A stretch of DNA of 36,496 nt from the NCBI GenBank assembly GCA_946408355.1, contig CAMJRX010000024.1, forward strand, positions 1 to 36,496. The letters are read 5' to 3'. This DNA is from an uncultured Selenomonadales bacterium. GTDB taxonomy: Bacteria > Bacillota > Negativicutes > Selenomonadales > Selenomonadaceae. Shown piece after piece: positions 25,011 through 33,979 of the stretch. The translations under genes and the position numbers were made by a program. The notes under the pieces were generated by a model. That model saw only the letters and a list, made by a program, of their open reading frames with translations. It did no database searches and was not told where the DNA came from. Numbering within the stretch: the first letter of the stretch is position 1; each line of letters starts with the position of its first letter.

Positions 25011-25715
25011 TTAAACACCTCGTATTTCTGCTAAAATTTTTTCTGCCGCCTCGCGTGGATTTTCCGCCGCACGAATTGGACGCCCGATAACTAAATGCGT
25101 TGCGCCGTTTTGAAGTGCCGCCGACGGTGTAGAAATTCTTTGCTGGTCGTTAATGTCGGCTCCTGCCGGTCTGATTCCAGGTGTTACGATTAAAAAGTTT
25201 TCTCCGCAAGCCTCGCGAATTAATTTTGCTTCCTGCGGCGACGCAACTACTCCGTCAAGCCCTGCCGATTGTGCAAGCTTTGCAAACTCGACAACTTGCT
25301 CCGAAATTTTCAACGCGCCGCACCATTCCGCTTGCCCGATACTTGTCAAAACGGTCACAGCGATTAACTTTGGACACTCGACGCCGCGCAGATTTGCTTC
25401 CTTGTGAAGGGCTTGAGCCGCTATTTTCATCATTGTAAAGCCGCCGGACGCATGAACGTTTAAAATATTCGCGCCCAAATTCATAAGCGAACACAAGCCA
25501 CCCGCTACCGTATTTGGTATATCGTGGAGCTTAAGGTCAAGGAAAATTTTTTTATCCTGCGACTTAAGCCACTCGACGACACCCGCGCCGACCGAATAAA
25601 AAAGTTCCATGCCAACTTTGTAAAAGTTCACGCTGTCGCCGAGCTCGTTGACTAAATTTTTAACGTCGTCAAACGTGTGAAAATCCAGCGCAACGATTAA
25701 TCGTTCATCAGCCAT
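25011..25715 (-). CDS. pyrF: Orotidine 5'-phosphate decarboxylase
   Basis: Last step of UMP synthesis. The product has 234 aa, the family's usual size. The catalytic D-x-K-x2-D is D60-K62-D65 (D-L-K-L-H-D-I-P-N-T); G-I-R-P is the phosphate-binding end. The start is ATG 25715 with GGAGGTG about 9 bases upstream. The same frame stays open for another 191 codons to 26288, but that is the antisense of the flagellar gene and lies beyond the promoter. It heads pyrF-pyrE-recN. Confidence 0.95.
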   Translation of the reverse strand: MADERLIVALDFHTFDDVKNLVNELGDSVNFYKVGMELFYSVGAGVVEWLKSQDKKIFLDLKLHDIPNTVAGGLCSLMNLGANILNVHASGGFTMMKIAAQALHKEANLRGVECPKLIAVTVLTSIGQAEWCGALKISEQVVEFAKLAQSAGLDGVVASPQEAKLIREACGENFLIVTPGIRPAGADINDQQRISTPSAALQNGATHLVIGRPIRAAENPREAAEKILAEIRGV

Positions 25716-25734
25716 TTTTTGGACACCTCCGCTA

Positions 25735-25774
25735 AAAATATTTCCTTGAAAAATTCTGTGCAAAGCTTTAAAAT
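25735..25774. promoter_or_regulatory. Divergent, interlocked promoters for pyrF and the flagellar gene
   Basis: Plus strand: TTGAAA (25746-25751), 17 bases, TAAAAT (25769-25774), toward the flagellar gene. Minus strand: TTGCAC (25763-25758), 17 bases, TATTTT (25740-25735), toward pyrF. The two overlap by 18 bases, so RNA polymerase could not sit on both at once. Confidence 0.6.
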
Positions 25775-25808
25775 CCTTTTTATAAATAACAGAGGAAGTG
25801 ATATATAA

Positions 25809-26813
25809 ATGTGGCGCGGACTTTACACGGCGGCAACTGGCATGATTAGCGAACTTAAACGCACCGACGTTATCGCGCATAACCTTGCCAACGCCGCGAC
25901 AACCGGCTATAAAAAAGATATTACCGTTCACAAGGAATTTCACAACATGCTGATTCAGCGCGTCAACGACTTTGACAACGGCGGCGTGCTCGGCGTGGAT
26001 GGTGCACCTTTTAATACGCTGGCTGAACTTGGAACGTCTAAGGAAGATATCACGCAGATTAAAGGTTTTAACGCCGACCCATTTAATGTTCCGAGTATCG
26101 GTAAGCTCGGTTTGGGCGATTACATTGACGAAATCGCAGTTGACTATCAGCAAGGCGCACTTGAGACGACTGGCAACACTTACGATTTGGCGATTGTTGG
26201 CGACGGATTTTTTGCACTGCAAACCCCCGACGGTGTTCGCTACACTCGCAATGGAGCTTTTTTTAAAAATGCTCAAGGCTATCTGCAAGACATTCGCGGC
26301 TACAATTTGCTTGACGCAACGAGCAATCCGATTCGCATTCCTGCAAATGTTGCCGATTCAAGCGTCGTCGTCACGGGCAACGGGATAATTTACGTACCAG
26401 GCACTGAATTACGTCTTAATCCGGAGCTTAATCGTTGGGAGGCTTTTGGAAATATGGATATTCAACAGCCGCTCGCGCAAATTCGGTTCGTTGAATTCGG
26501 CGATAGGCTTGCCACGCAAAAACAGGGCGATAATCTTTATTACATAGTCAACGACAACGAAGGCAATCCGCCGCCGATAGCAGGTGTCAATCCGAACTTG
26601 CAGGCGCGAATAATGAATCCCGACGCACAGCCGCGCCCAGCCTCCGGTGAATTACTTCAGGGCGCATTGGAAAAATCTAATACGTCGGTTGTTTATGAGA
26701 TGGTCGAATTGATTCACAATCAGCGGCTTTACGAGTCTAATGCAAAGGCTGTTCAAACGCAAGATAGCATGCTTGAAAAGTCCGTTAATAGTGTCGGCAG
26801 TCTCAATGGCTAA
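25809..26813 (+). CDS. Flagellar hook-basal body rod protein (FlgF/FlgG family)
   Basis: The product has 334 aa, longer than the usual 250-265 of FlgF or FlgG. The N-terminal rod motif W-R-G-L-Y-T-A-A-T-G-M, then V-I-A-H-N-L-A-N-A-A-T-T-G-Y-K-K-D, is diagnostic. The middle has the hook-basal body core (Y-D-L-A-I-V-G-D-G-F-F-A-L-Q), and the C-terminus V-Y-E-M-V-E-L-I-H-N-Q-R-L-Y-E-S-N-A-K-A-V-Q-T is the family's helical tail. It builds the rod that crosses the envelope. It is alone here, without other flagellar genes, so FlgF and FlgG cannot be told apart from context. GAGGAAG precedes the ATG. Confidence 0.88.
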   Translation: MWRGLYTAATGMISELKRTDVIAHNLANAATTGYKKDITVHKEFHNMLIQRVNDFDNGGVLGVDGAPFNTLAELGTSKEDITQIKGFNADPFNVPSIGKLGLGDYIDEIAVDYQQGALETTGNTYDLAIVGDGFFALQTPDGVRYTRNGAFFKNAQGYLQDIRGYNLLDATSNPIRIPANVADSSVVVTGNGIIYVPGTELRLNPELNRWEAFGNMDIQQPLAQIRFVEFGDRLATQKQGDNLYYIVNDNEGNPPPIAGVNPNLQARIMNPDAQPRPASGELLQGALEKSNTSVVYEMVELIHNQRLYESNAKAVQTQDSMLEKSVNSVGSLNG

Positions 26814-26842
26814 AAGTAATTAGGAATTAGGAATTATGAATT

Positions 26843-27562
26843 ATGATTGATATAAAAGGCTTAAAAAAATCTTTTGGCGATTTGCACGTTTTAAAAGGAA
26901 TTGACTTGCACATTGACGAGCGCGAAGTTGTCGTTATAATCGGACCTTCCGGTTCGGGCAAGTCGACATTGTTGCGTTGCATAAACTTTTTAGAGGAGCC
27001 AACGGACGGAACAATAGCTGTTGACGGCATTCCGTTAGACAGTGACGCCAATATTAACAAAGTGCGCGAGGAAGTCGGTATGGTTTTTCAGCGATTTAAT
27101 TTGTTCCCGCATATGACTGTTCTTGACAATATCACGCTTGCGCCGCTCAAAGTTCGCAAAATGGAAAAATCCCGCGCAGAACAAACCGCACAAGATTTAC
27201 TTGACCGTGTAGGCTTAGGCGACAAGGCGGACGCTTATCCTAACCAACTTAGCGGCGGACAACAACAGCGTGTTGCAATCGCCCGCGCCTTAGCTATGAA
27301 TCCAAAAGTTATGCTCTTTGATGAGCCGACTAGCGCATTGGATCCGGAAATGGTTGGTGAAGTTCTTGACGTTATGCAACGCCTCGCCGAAAGCGGAATG
27401 ACTATGGTAATCGTAACGCATGAAATGGGCTTTGCTCGCGAAGTCGGCACGCGATTATTATTCGTCGACGGCGGCTATATAGTCGAACAAGGCAATCCTA
27501 GAGAAGTTTTCGAGAATCCAAAAGAGGAACGCACTCGCGCTTTCCTGTCGAAAATTTTATAA
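26843..27562 (+). CDS. glnQ: Polar amino acid ABC transporter ATP-binding protein
   Basis: The product has 239 aa. Walker [10 protein letters not shown] (34-42), Q-loop F-Q-R-F-N-L-F-P-H, signature L-S-G-G-Q-Q-Q-R, Walker [12 protein letters not shown] and switch T-H-E-M-G-F-A place it in the GlnQ/HisP group, which powers uptake of glutamine and similar amino acids. No permease or binding-protein gene is adjacent, so the substrate and partners are unknown. The 25 bases before the ATG are a small tandem repeat of AATTAGG-type units, one of which serves as ribosome site. It follows the flagellar gene by 29 bases. Confidence 0.88.
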   Translation: MIDIKGLKKSFGDLHVLKGIDLHIDEREVVVIIGPSGSGKSTLLRCINFLEEPTDGTIAVDGIPLDSDANINKVREEVGMVFQRFNLFPHMTVLDNITLAPLKVRKMEKSRAEQTAQDLLDRVGLGDKADAYPNQLSGGQQQRVAIARALAMNPKVMLFDEPTSALDPEMVGEVLDVMQRLAESGMTMVIVTHEMGFAREVGTRLLFVDGGYIVEQGNPREVFENPKEERTRAFLSKIL

Positions 27563-27570
27563 AATATTTC

Positions 27571-27595
27571 CTCGATAAACGTCGAGAATTTTTTT
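27571..27595 (+). terminator. Terminator after glnQ-like gene
   Basis: CTCGA (27571-27575) pairs TCGAG (27582-27586) around TAAACG, then AA and a run of seven T. It abuts the next promoter. Confidence 0.6.
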
Positions 27596-27596
27596 A

Positions 27597-27625
27597 TTTA
27601 CAATCTGCGCGGCGTCTGATAAAAT
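27597..27625 (+). promoter_or_regulatory. Promoter for the rubrerythrin fusion
   Basis: TTTACA (27597-27602), 17 bases, TAAAAT (27620-27625), 39 bases before the ATG. No PerR-like palindrome was obvious. Confidence 0.6.
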
Positions 27626-27664
27626 GCGTTTGCGTATGCAAAATGTTTATAAGAGGTGACTTTA

Positions 27665-28831
27665 ATGGACAGCAAAGTTTTATTTAACGTTCAGTATGGA
27701 CTGTTTGTGTTGAGCGCGAACGACGGCACGAAGGATAACGCTTGCATAATCAATACCGTGACGCAAGTGACAGCCGCGCCGATTACCAAAGACAGAATTT
27801 CAATCGCTGTAAACAAGTCGAACTACACGCACGACATCATAGCTAAAACAAAAAAATTTACCGCGTCGATAATTTCGGAGGCGGCGACTTTTGATTTATT
27901 TAAGCGTTTCGGTTTCCAAAGTGGACGCAACGTCAACAAATTCGCAGACTTCGACAAAGTTCAGCGCACGGCTAATGGCACGCTCGCCATAACTGAGGGC
28001 ACGAACTCTTACATTAGCGCAAACGTCATTCAGCAGGTCGAACTTGATACGCACTCGATTTTTATTGCTGAAGTCGTCGACATGGAAAAATTTAATAACG
28101 TTTCCTCCACGTCGTACAATTTCTATCAGGCGCACATTAAACCGAAACCCGCCATTAAAGCTATGGGCGGAAAAACTAAATGGGTCTGCAGGATTTGCGG
28201 TTATGTTCACGAGGGCGACGAACCGCCCGCCGTTTGTCCTCTTTGCAAGCACCCCTCCACAGATTTTGAAAAAGTCGTCGAAGAGGCTCCGAAGGGCAAC
28301 AAATTAGCTGGTACTAAAACCGAGAAAAATCTTCGTGAGGCGTTCGCGGGCGAATCTCAAGCACGCAACAAGTACACTTACTTTGCCGGCGTCGCTAAGA
28401 AAAATGGATATGAACAAATTGCCGCGCTCTTCCTTAAGACTGCCGACAACGAGAAAGAACACGCAAAACTTTGGTTTAAGGCTTTGGGCGAACTTGGCAG
28501 TTTAGAAGAAAATCTTTTGCACGCGGCGGAAGGCGAAAATTTCGAGTGGACAGACATGTATCCGCGTATGGCTCGCGAGGCTGATGAGGAAGGTTTTCAC
28601 GAACTCGCCGAACAATTCCGCGGCGTTGCGGCTATCGAAAAACATCACGAGGAACGTTATCGCAAACTTTTAAAGAACGTCGAAGCGCAGGAAGTCTTCA
28701 AAAAGGCTGGCGTAACGCTTTGGGAGTGCAGAAATTGTGGACATCTTGTTTTGGGCACGAATGCCCCTGATACTTGCCCCGTATGTAATCACCCGCAAAG
28801 TTTCTTCGAGGTTAACGCAGAAAATTATTGA
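27665..28831 (+). CDS. Flavin reductase-rubredoxin-rubrerythrin-rubredoxin fusion
   Basis: The product has 388 aa. Residues 1-165 match the FMN-binding flavin-reductase fold used in high-molecular-weight rubredoxin (Hrb). Rubredoxin 1 has C175-x2-C178 and C191-x2-C194. Residues about 213-345 are the rubrerythrin diiron four-helix domain, with ligand candidates E225, E263-H266, E305 and E325-H328. Rubredoxin 2 has C355-x2-C358 and C371-x2-C374. Rubrerythrins reduce hydrogen peroxide using electrons from rubredoxin; here the flavin domain may supply them within the same chain. The start is ATG 27665, with AGAGGTG just upstream; a GTG at 27656 lies inside that ribosome site. It has its own promoter and is flanked by terminators, so it is probably transcribed alone. 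Confidence 0.88.
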   Translation: MDSKVLFNVQYGLFVLSANDGTKDNACIINTVTQVTAAPITKDRISIAVNKSNYTHDIIAKTKKFTASIISEAATFDLFKRFGFQSGRNVNKFADFDKVQRTANGTLAITEGTNSYISANVIQQVELDTHSIFIAEVVDMEKFNNVSSTSYNFYQAHIKPKPAIKAMGGKTKWVCRICGYVHEGDEPPAVCPLCKHPSTDFEKVVEEAPKGNKLAGTKTEKNLREAFAGESQARNKYTYFAGVAKKNGYEQIAALFLKTADNEKEHAKLWFKALGELGSLEENLLHAAEGENFEWTDMYPRMAREADEEGFHELAEQFRGVAAIEKHHEERYRKLLKNVEAQEVFKKAGVTLWECRNCGHLVLGTNAPDTCPVCNHPQSFFEVNAENY

Positions 28832-28854
28832 ACGTAAATTAACATAAAAAAATT

Positions 28855-28886
28855 AGGCGAACGGTCGGTTGACTGCTCGCCTTTTT
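28855..28886. terminator. Bidirectional terminator between convergent genes
   Basis: AGGCGA and TCGCCT pair, with an inner GGTC/GACT stem, then T5 on the plus strand; the minus strand also reads into a T run. It serves both the rubrerythrin fusion and the minus-strand DUF5672 operon. Confidence 0.7.
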
Positions 28887-28888
28887 GT

Positions 28889-30034
28889 TTACTTGCCGAG
28901 ATTGTGGAAAAGTTTTTCTTCATACGCCATATACTCTTGCCGGAAGGAAATAACATCTTCGCCATAGCGTAATCCTTTTTCTTTTATTTGTTTAGTTAAA
29001 GACTCGTCATATTCCTCGCTAATAACCAGATGAGGTAATTCTTCGCGTGTCACGTCACGAACGAGATTTAGATAATCTTTCACATCATAGAAAAAAATTT
29101 TATCGGTAAAAGAGCTATCCTCTTGAATTATACCTGCCAAAATTTTCATTGCTTCGGGACTACGAATAACGCGAACAGAGGCAAAACGTTTCGTCGGCAA
29201 ATATTGGAGAACAGATTGTCCATGCTTAATCCCGCGAATCAAACGATTTATCGCTACGTTTTCTAAAGTTAATGTTAATCGGAGTTTATAATCTTCGTTG
29301 CCCATTTTATCTCGGAGCGGGCGCAAATCCCAACCATATTTTGCAAAAGCCTTAACATAAAAATCTGCGCCGAATCTTGACCAACCATGACAGCCAAAAG
29401 GAATTTTTCCAGTCCTTTTTATAAAGCGTTCAGGATAAAAATCAAAAGCAAAACGCACTGCAACGAACACGGGAGCAGTTTTAAAATCTACGTCATCTCT
29501 GACGCCGCAAAAACCAAAGAAAGCATCTTCGTAAAATTTATCAAGAAAATAATCCCAATTCGGCAACACAGAACATTCCTTAACGAGTTGATAACAGGCT
29601 TTAACTTTACGCAGAGAAAAGCCACCGTTACCGACACGTGGAATTTTGTTTGCCTTATATCCGTACCACGAACTATAAGTAACGGGCGCACCAATATAAT
29701 CGTAACCAAGCGAGCAAAAAAATTCTAGCGCGTCATAAAAAACAAAAGCGTCAAGCTGATAGATTAAAATGTAATCGAAACTTAGGAACGTTTCGTAAAA
29801 TTGAGGCGACATCATAAGATGATTATAACTTTCAAGACTTTGGAAGAATTGCGGCGGACAATGAACAATCATATCGCTCGATTGGAAGTAAGAGAAAATT
29901 TTTCCTTCAGGCGCAACAAAAACAAGCGGATAATTGCCCAGAACTTTTCTAACTTGCGCAAGAGAAATTTTTTCAAACTCGTCAAGCTCTTCTTTGTAAG
30001 TCGGGATAACTACTGCGACTTTAGTTGATGACAA
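28889..30034 (-). CDS. DUF5672 family glycosyltransferase-like protein, copy A
   Basis: The product has 381 aa from a TTG start with AAAGGAGG 10 bases upstream. It opens V-A-V-V-I-P-T-Y-K-E-E-L and carries the DUF5672 core: Y-Q-L-D-A-F-V-F-Y-D-A-L, G-Y-D-Y-I-G-A-P and V-G-N-G-G-F-S-L-R. In the sugar-transferase fold these correspond to nucleotide-binding and acceptor regions; activity is not proven for the family. It is clearly a tandem paralogue of the gene at 30049-31185 and lies 14 bases after it. Last gene of pncB-DUF5672-DUF5672. Confidence 0.8.
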   Translation of the reverse strand: MSSTKVAVVIPTYKEELDEFEKISLAQVRKVLGNYPLVFVAPEGKIFSYFQSSDMIVHCPPQFFQSLESYNHLMMSPQFYETFLSFDYILIYQLDAFVFYDALEFFCSLGYDYIGAPVTYSSWYGYKANKIPRVGNGGFSLRKVKACYQLVKECSVLPNWDYFLDKFYEDAFFGFCGVRDDVDFKTAPVFVAVRFAFDFYPERFIKRTGKIPFGCHGWSRFGADFYVKAFAKYGWDLRPLRDKMGNEDYKLRLTLTLENVAINRLIRGIKHGQSVLQYLPTKRFASVRVIRSPEAMKILAGIIQEDSSFTDKIFFYDVKDYLNLVRDVTREELPHLVISEEYDESLTKQIKEKGLRYGEDVISFRQEYMAYEEKLFHNLGK

Positions 30035-30048
30035 AATTATTCCTCCTT

Positions 30049-31185
30049 TTATTTGCCGAGATTATGAAAAAGTTTTTCGCAATGATTCAAATATTCGCGT
30101 CGGAAGGAAATTATATGCTCGCCGTAACGAAGACCTTTTTTTTCTATGTTGTCGATTAACGACGTGTCATAATCTTCCAAAGTAAACAACAGGTGCGGCA
30201 AATTTTCGCGTGTCATATCTTCAATAAGTTTTGGAACGTTAGCTTTATCGTACAGAAAGATTTTATCTGCAAGAAAATTTTTTTCCGTCAAAAGTTGCGC
30301 CAAAATTTTCATTGTGTCAGAGTTGCGAATAACACGAACGGAATCAAAATGTTCAATCGGCAGATAACATAAAATTGATTGCCCGCGTTCGGCACGACGA
30401 ATCAAACGTTCTATAGCTATTTTTACAGCGTTTATCTTAAGAATTATGGTATCTATATTTGCGAGTTTATTTCTCATTGGGCGCAAATCATAGCCAAATT
30501 GTAAAAGGATTTTAACGTAAAAATCTGCGCTCATTTTCGTCCAGCCGTGACAACCAAACGGCAATTTATTTCCAATATTTTTCAAAGAATGTTCAAGAAC
30601 ATATTCGACTGAAAAGCGAGCGGCAACATAAATAGGCGCGACGCTAAAATTTATATCTTTATTCGCGCCACAATATGAAAAGAAATCATCTTCCGCTAAA
30701 TGGCTCATATCTCTAACCAATTTCGGATAATCCGTTACGAGCTTATAGCAAGCTTTAGTATTTCTAAGAGAAAAACCACCGTTGCCAACATGCGAGATTA
30801 TATTATTCCAATTTCTTCGACACATTCGCGGCCACGGTGCACCGATATAATCGTAGCCGAGCGAACAGAAAAATTCTAACGCGTCATAAAAAACAAAGGC
30901 GTCAAGCTGGTAAATCAAAATATACTCAAAATTTAAAAATGCCTCGTAAAATTGCGGCATTGTCATAAGTTGGCTATAACTCATAACGTTTTGGAAGAAA
31001 TGCGGCGGGCAATGAACAATCATATCGCCCGATTTAAAGTAAGAAAAATTTTTTCCTTCGGGAGCGACAAAAACAAATGGATACTTGCCCAAAACTTTTC
31101 GGGCTTGTGCAAGCGAAATTTTTTCAAGCTCGTTTAGTTCCTCTTTATACGTCGGGATAACTACAGCGACTTTAGTTGATGACAA
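30049..31185 (-). CDS. DUF5672 family glycosyltransferase-like protein, copy B
   Basis: The product has 378 aa from a TTG start preceded by GAGGTG. The first 40 residues are almost the same as copy A, and Y-Q-L-D-A-F-V-F-Y-D-A-L-E-F-F-C is identical. The middle differs (after G-A-P copy B has W-P-R-M-C-R-R-N-W-N-N, copy A has V-T-Y-S-S-W-Y-G), as expected if the copies use different acceptors. It follows pncB by 14 bases. A role in surface glycan modification is inferred from the family. Confidence 0.8.
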   Translation of the reverse strand: MSSTKVAVVIPTYKEELNELEKISLAQARKVLGKYPFVFVAPEGKNFSYFKSGDMIVHCPPHFFQNVMSYSQLMTMPQFYEAFLNFEYILIYQLDAFVFYDALEFFCSLGYDYIGAPWPRMCRRNWNNIISHVGNGGFSLRNTKACYKLVTDYPKLVRDMSHLAEDDFFSYCGANKDINFSVAPIYVAARFSVEYVLEHSLKNIGNKLPFGCHGWTKMSADFYVKILLQFGYDLRPMRNKLANIDTIILKINAVKIAIERLIRRAERGQSILCYLPIEHFDSVRVIRNSDTMKILAQLLTEKNFLADKIFLYDKANVPKLIEDMTRENLPHLLFTLEDYDTSLIDNIEKKGLRYGEHIISFRREYLNHCEKLFHNLGK

Positions 31186-31199
31186 AATTAATCACCTCG

Positions 31200-32654
31200 C
31201 TAAATAGTGGATCGTGTCTTGTGCAGTAAAGACATTTTCATATCGTAATAATCGGGTGTCATGTCAAGATAATGGCGGTGCGGATTTTCAAAGCGTTGTT
31301 CTTCCTGCCAAATCTCCTGCGCGAGTTGGTGCTTGACATAATCGCGAATTTCATTAAGTTGGGGTAAATTTTCCACGCGCCGCCCGTCTTTAACGTAAAG
31401 CCGCGATAATTTTTTAGCTGTGCAATTCTCAAAGCGACGATTTTTCCAGGGCTTAACAGGGTCAACATAACGGAAAGGATTGCTCATGTCTACAGGCTCA
31501 TCAAACAGCGCAATTAAATCTGCTACAGCATGTCCGTCTTTGTCGTAGACGCGGTAAATATTTTTCAAGCCAGGATTGGTAATTTTTTCGACGTTCTCGC
31601 TAACTTTGATTCGAGGAATAAAGACGCCGCCCTCCTCTACTGCAACAATTTTATAAACTGCACCGAAGACCGGCTCGCTTTTGGCAGTTATCAAACGTTC
31701 ACCGACACCGAATGAATCAATCGCCGCACCCTGACTTATCAGCGAAGTTATCGTGAATTCGTCGAGACTATTTGAGGCGATAATCTTGCAATCGTTTAAG
31801 CCCGCGTCGTCAAGCATTTTACGAATTTTTTTAGACAGATAAGCCAAGTCGCCCGAATCAATTCGCACGCCGCGCAGACGTTTACCTTGCGGCTCTAAAA
31901 CTTCTTTAGCGACACGAATCGCGTTAGGTATTCCGCTGTGAATAACATCGTAAGTGTCAACTAAAAGCGTCGTCGAATTTGGATAAACTTCTGCGTATCT
32001 TTTGAACGCTTCAAATTCGTCGCGGAAATACATAACCCAACTGTGCGCCATCGTGCCGTTAACGGGAATGTTAAAAAGTTGCCCCGCGCTAACAGTTGCC
32101 GTGCCGTTGACGCCGCCGATAAACGCCGCCCGCGCCCCATAAGTTGCAGCGTCCATGTTGTGAGCGCGTCTGGCTCCAAAGTCTGAAACAAAACGTCCCT
32201 CCGCCGCCCGAACGATTCGCCGCGCCTTAGTCGCAATCAACGACTGGTGATTAATCTGCGCTAAAATTGCCGTCTCTACAAGTTGCGCGTCAATCAAGTT
32301 GGCAACGACTGTTAAGAACGGCTCGTTGGGATACATAATCGTACCTTCTGGGAAAGCGTAAATATCGCCGTGAAAATGAAAATCCTTAAGGCTCTCCAGA
32401 AAATCCTCGCTGAAAATTTTTTGCCCGCGCAGATAATCTATATCTTTCGCGCTAAACTGCATATTTTCGACGTATTCGATAACCTGCTCAAGTCCCGCGA
32501 AAATTGCGAAGCCGCCGGCGTCGGGATTGCGCCGATAAAATACGTCGAACGCCACGCGAGTATTTTCCCCGCCATTGACAAAATAGCCATTCGCCATTGT
32601 CATTTCGTAGAAATCCATCATCATCGATAAATTTCTTTTATCAAACTGCGACAT
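31200..32654 (-). CDS. pncB: Nicotinate phosphoribosyltransferase
   Basis: Makes nicotinate mononucleotide from nicotinate and PRPP in NAD salvage. The product has 484 aa. Family motifs: D-F-Y-E-M-T-M-A-N-G-Y-F near the N-terminus, A-F-P-E-G-T, S-D-F-G-A-R-R-A-H (phosphoribosyl-binding region; H is the phosphorylated histidine in this family), and R-G-V-R-I-D-S-G-D-L. The start is ATG 32654 with GGAGGA upstream; an ATG at 32675 overlaps that ribosome site and is not used. It leads a three-gene operon with the DUF5672 pair, an association with no obvious metabolic logic. Confidence 0.94.
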   Translation of the reverse strand: MSQFDKRNLSMMMDFYEMTMANGYFVNGGENTRVAFDVFYRRNPDAGGFAIFAGLEQVIEYVENMQFSAKDIDYLRGQKIFSEDFLESLKDFHFHGDIYAFPEGTIMYPNEPFLTVVANLIDAQLVETAILAQINHQSLIATKARRIVRAAEGRFVSDFGARRAHNMDAATYGARAAFIGGVNGTATVSAGQLFNIPVNGTMAHSWVMYFRDEFEAFKRYAEVYPNSTTLLVDTYDVIHSGIPNAIRVAKEVLEPQGKRLRGVRIDSGDLAYLSKKIRKMLDDAGLNDCKIIASNSLDEFTITSLISQGAAIDSFGVGERLITAKSEPVFGAVYKIVAVEEGGVFIPRIKVSENVEKITNPGLKNIYRVYDKDGHAVADLIALFDEPVDMSNPFRYVDPVKPWKNRRFENCTAKKLSRLYVKDGRRVENLPQLNEIRDYVKHQLAQEIWQEEQRFENPHRHYLDMTPDYYDMKMSLLHKTRSTI

Positions 32655-32720
32655 GAAAATTCCTCCATAAAACAAGAAAAACTTTTAACCACAAATATCT
32701 GCATATTTTTTATTTATTTA

Positions 32721-32749
32721 ATTATAATGTAGCGTATCCCAAAATTCAA
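32721..32749 (-). promoter_or_regulatory. Promoter for pncB operon
   Basis: Minus strand: TTGAAT (32749-32744), 17 bases, TATAAT (32726-32721). It leaves a leader of about 60 bases before pncB. Confidence 0.65.
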
Positions 32750-32781
32750 CTGCAATTTTCTTGCCATAAATACTAATCCTG

Positions 32782-32810
32782 TTGAAGTTTTCTGCAAGTT
32801 GAATTATAAT
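32782..32810 (+). promoter_or_regulatory. Promoter for ilvE
   Basis: TTGAAG (32782-32787), 17 bases, TATAAT (32805-32810), 30 bases before the ATG, divergent from the pncB promoter. The expected transcript start (about 32817) rules out the upstream in-frame start at 32799. Confidence 0.7.
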
Positions 32811-32840
32811 AACCAAAAATTTATTAGGAGGAAATCTTTA

Positions 32841-33914
32841 ATGGAGATTAAATTTGTCGAGGCTAAAACGCTCAAGACAAAGCCCGACGTTTCTAAAATC
32901 GGATTCGGTACGCACTTTAGCGATTATATGTTCGTAATGGACTACGACGCCGCGCAGGGTTGGCACGACGCAAGAATTGTCCCGCACGAAAAAATTTTGC
33001 TTGACCCTGCCAATGCGACGCTTCACTATGGACAGGCGATTTTCGAGGGTCTCAAGGCTTATCGTCAAGGCAACAAGGCTGTCCTCTTCCGCGCAAAAGA
33101 TCATCTCAATCGCCTCAATCGTTCAGCTAAAATTCTTGATATTCCCGAACTTCCCTTTGACGTGATTCACGCGGGCTTGATGAAACTTGTCGACATTGAA
33201 AAAGATTGGATACCGACGGAGAAAGGTCAAAGCCTTTACATTCGCCCGTTTGTTTTCGCGACCGATGAGGTTTTGGGTGTCAGTGTCAGCAAGAAGTATA
33301 AGTTTATGATAATTTTGTCGCCAGTTGCCGCTTATTATGCTCATGGTTTCGCTCCCGTTAAAATTCTCGTCGAGGATAAATATGTCCGCGCAGTTCGTGG
33401 AGGTTTAGGTGCGGCGAAAACTCCTGCCAATTATGCGGCGAGCCTTCACGCGGGACTTGCCGCTCACGAAATCGGCTTTGACCAAGTGCTTTGGCTTGAT
33501 GGCGTTGAGCGCAAATATATCGAGGAAGTCGGCTCAATGAATATTCTGTTCAAAATTAACGGAGAAATCGTTTCGCCCTCTCCGCAAATTCAAACGTCGA
33601 TTTTAGACGGAATTACGCGCCGCACTGTTAATCAAGTTGCTAAGGCTTGGGGCGTTCCGGTTGTTGAGCGCAGAATTTCAGTCGACGAGATTATTGCGGC
33701 TCACGAGGACGGACGCTTGGAAGAAGTTTTCGGTAGTGGAACGGCGGCAGTTATTTCGCCCGTCGGTGTTCTGCGCTACAAGGGAAAAGATTATGTTATT
33801 GGCGACGGCAAAATTGGAGCGTTCGCGCAGAAAATGTACGATTACATTGAGGGCTTGCACGTCGGCGATGTTGAAGATACTTTCGGCTTTATCGAAGTTG
33901 TTGGCGAATATTAA
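32841..33914 (+). CDS. ilvE: Branched-chain amino acid aminotransferase
   Basis: Transfers amino groups between glutamate and the keto acids of leucine, isoleucine and valine, using PLP. The product has 357 aa. PLP lysine K193 lies in G-G-L-G-A-A-K-T-P-A-N-Y-A-A-S. Also present are H-Y-G-Q-A-I-F-E-G-L-K-A-Y-R and Y-I-E-E-V-G-S-M-N, both typical of the group with extended N-terminus (BCAT/IlvE type II). AGGAGG (32826-32831) is 9 bases before the ATG. It has its own promoter and terminator; no other ilv or leu genes are nearby. Confidence 0.95.
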   Translation: MEIKFVEAKTLKTKPDVSKIGFGTHFSDYMFVMDYDAAQGWHDARIVPHEKILLDPANATLHYGQAIFEGLKAYRQGNKAVLFRAKDHLNRLNRSAKILDIPELPFDVIHAGLMKLVDIEKDWIPTEKGQSLYIRPFVFATDEVLGVSVSKKYKFMIILSPVAAYYAHGFAPVKILVEDKYVRAVRGGLGAAKTPANYAASLHAGLAAHEIGFDQVLWLDGVERKYIEEVGSMNILFKINGEIVSPSPQIQTSILDGITRRTVNQVAKAWGVPVVERRISVDEIIAAHEDGRLEEVFGSGTAAVISPVGVLRYKGKDYVIGDGKIGAFAQKMYDYIEGLHVGDVEDTFGFIEVVGEY

Positions 33915-33935
33915 ACTTAGTTGTACAAACAAAAA

Positions 33936-33969
33936 GCCCCTCTCGATTGTCGGGACGGGCAATTTTTTT
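33936..33969 (+). terminator. Terminator after ilvE
   Basis: GCCCCTCTCGA pairs TCGGGACGGGC (one C-C mismatch, one G-T pair) around loop TTG, then AA and T7. A preceding A run may let it act on trkH transcripts too. Confidence 0.75.
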
Positions 33970-33979
33970 ATTTAAAATC

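Noticed and set aside
25716-26288. 191-codon upstream extension of pyrF
   Set aside because: Antisense to the flagellar gene and upstream of the pyrF promoter; PyrF homology begins exactly at 25715.
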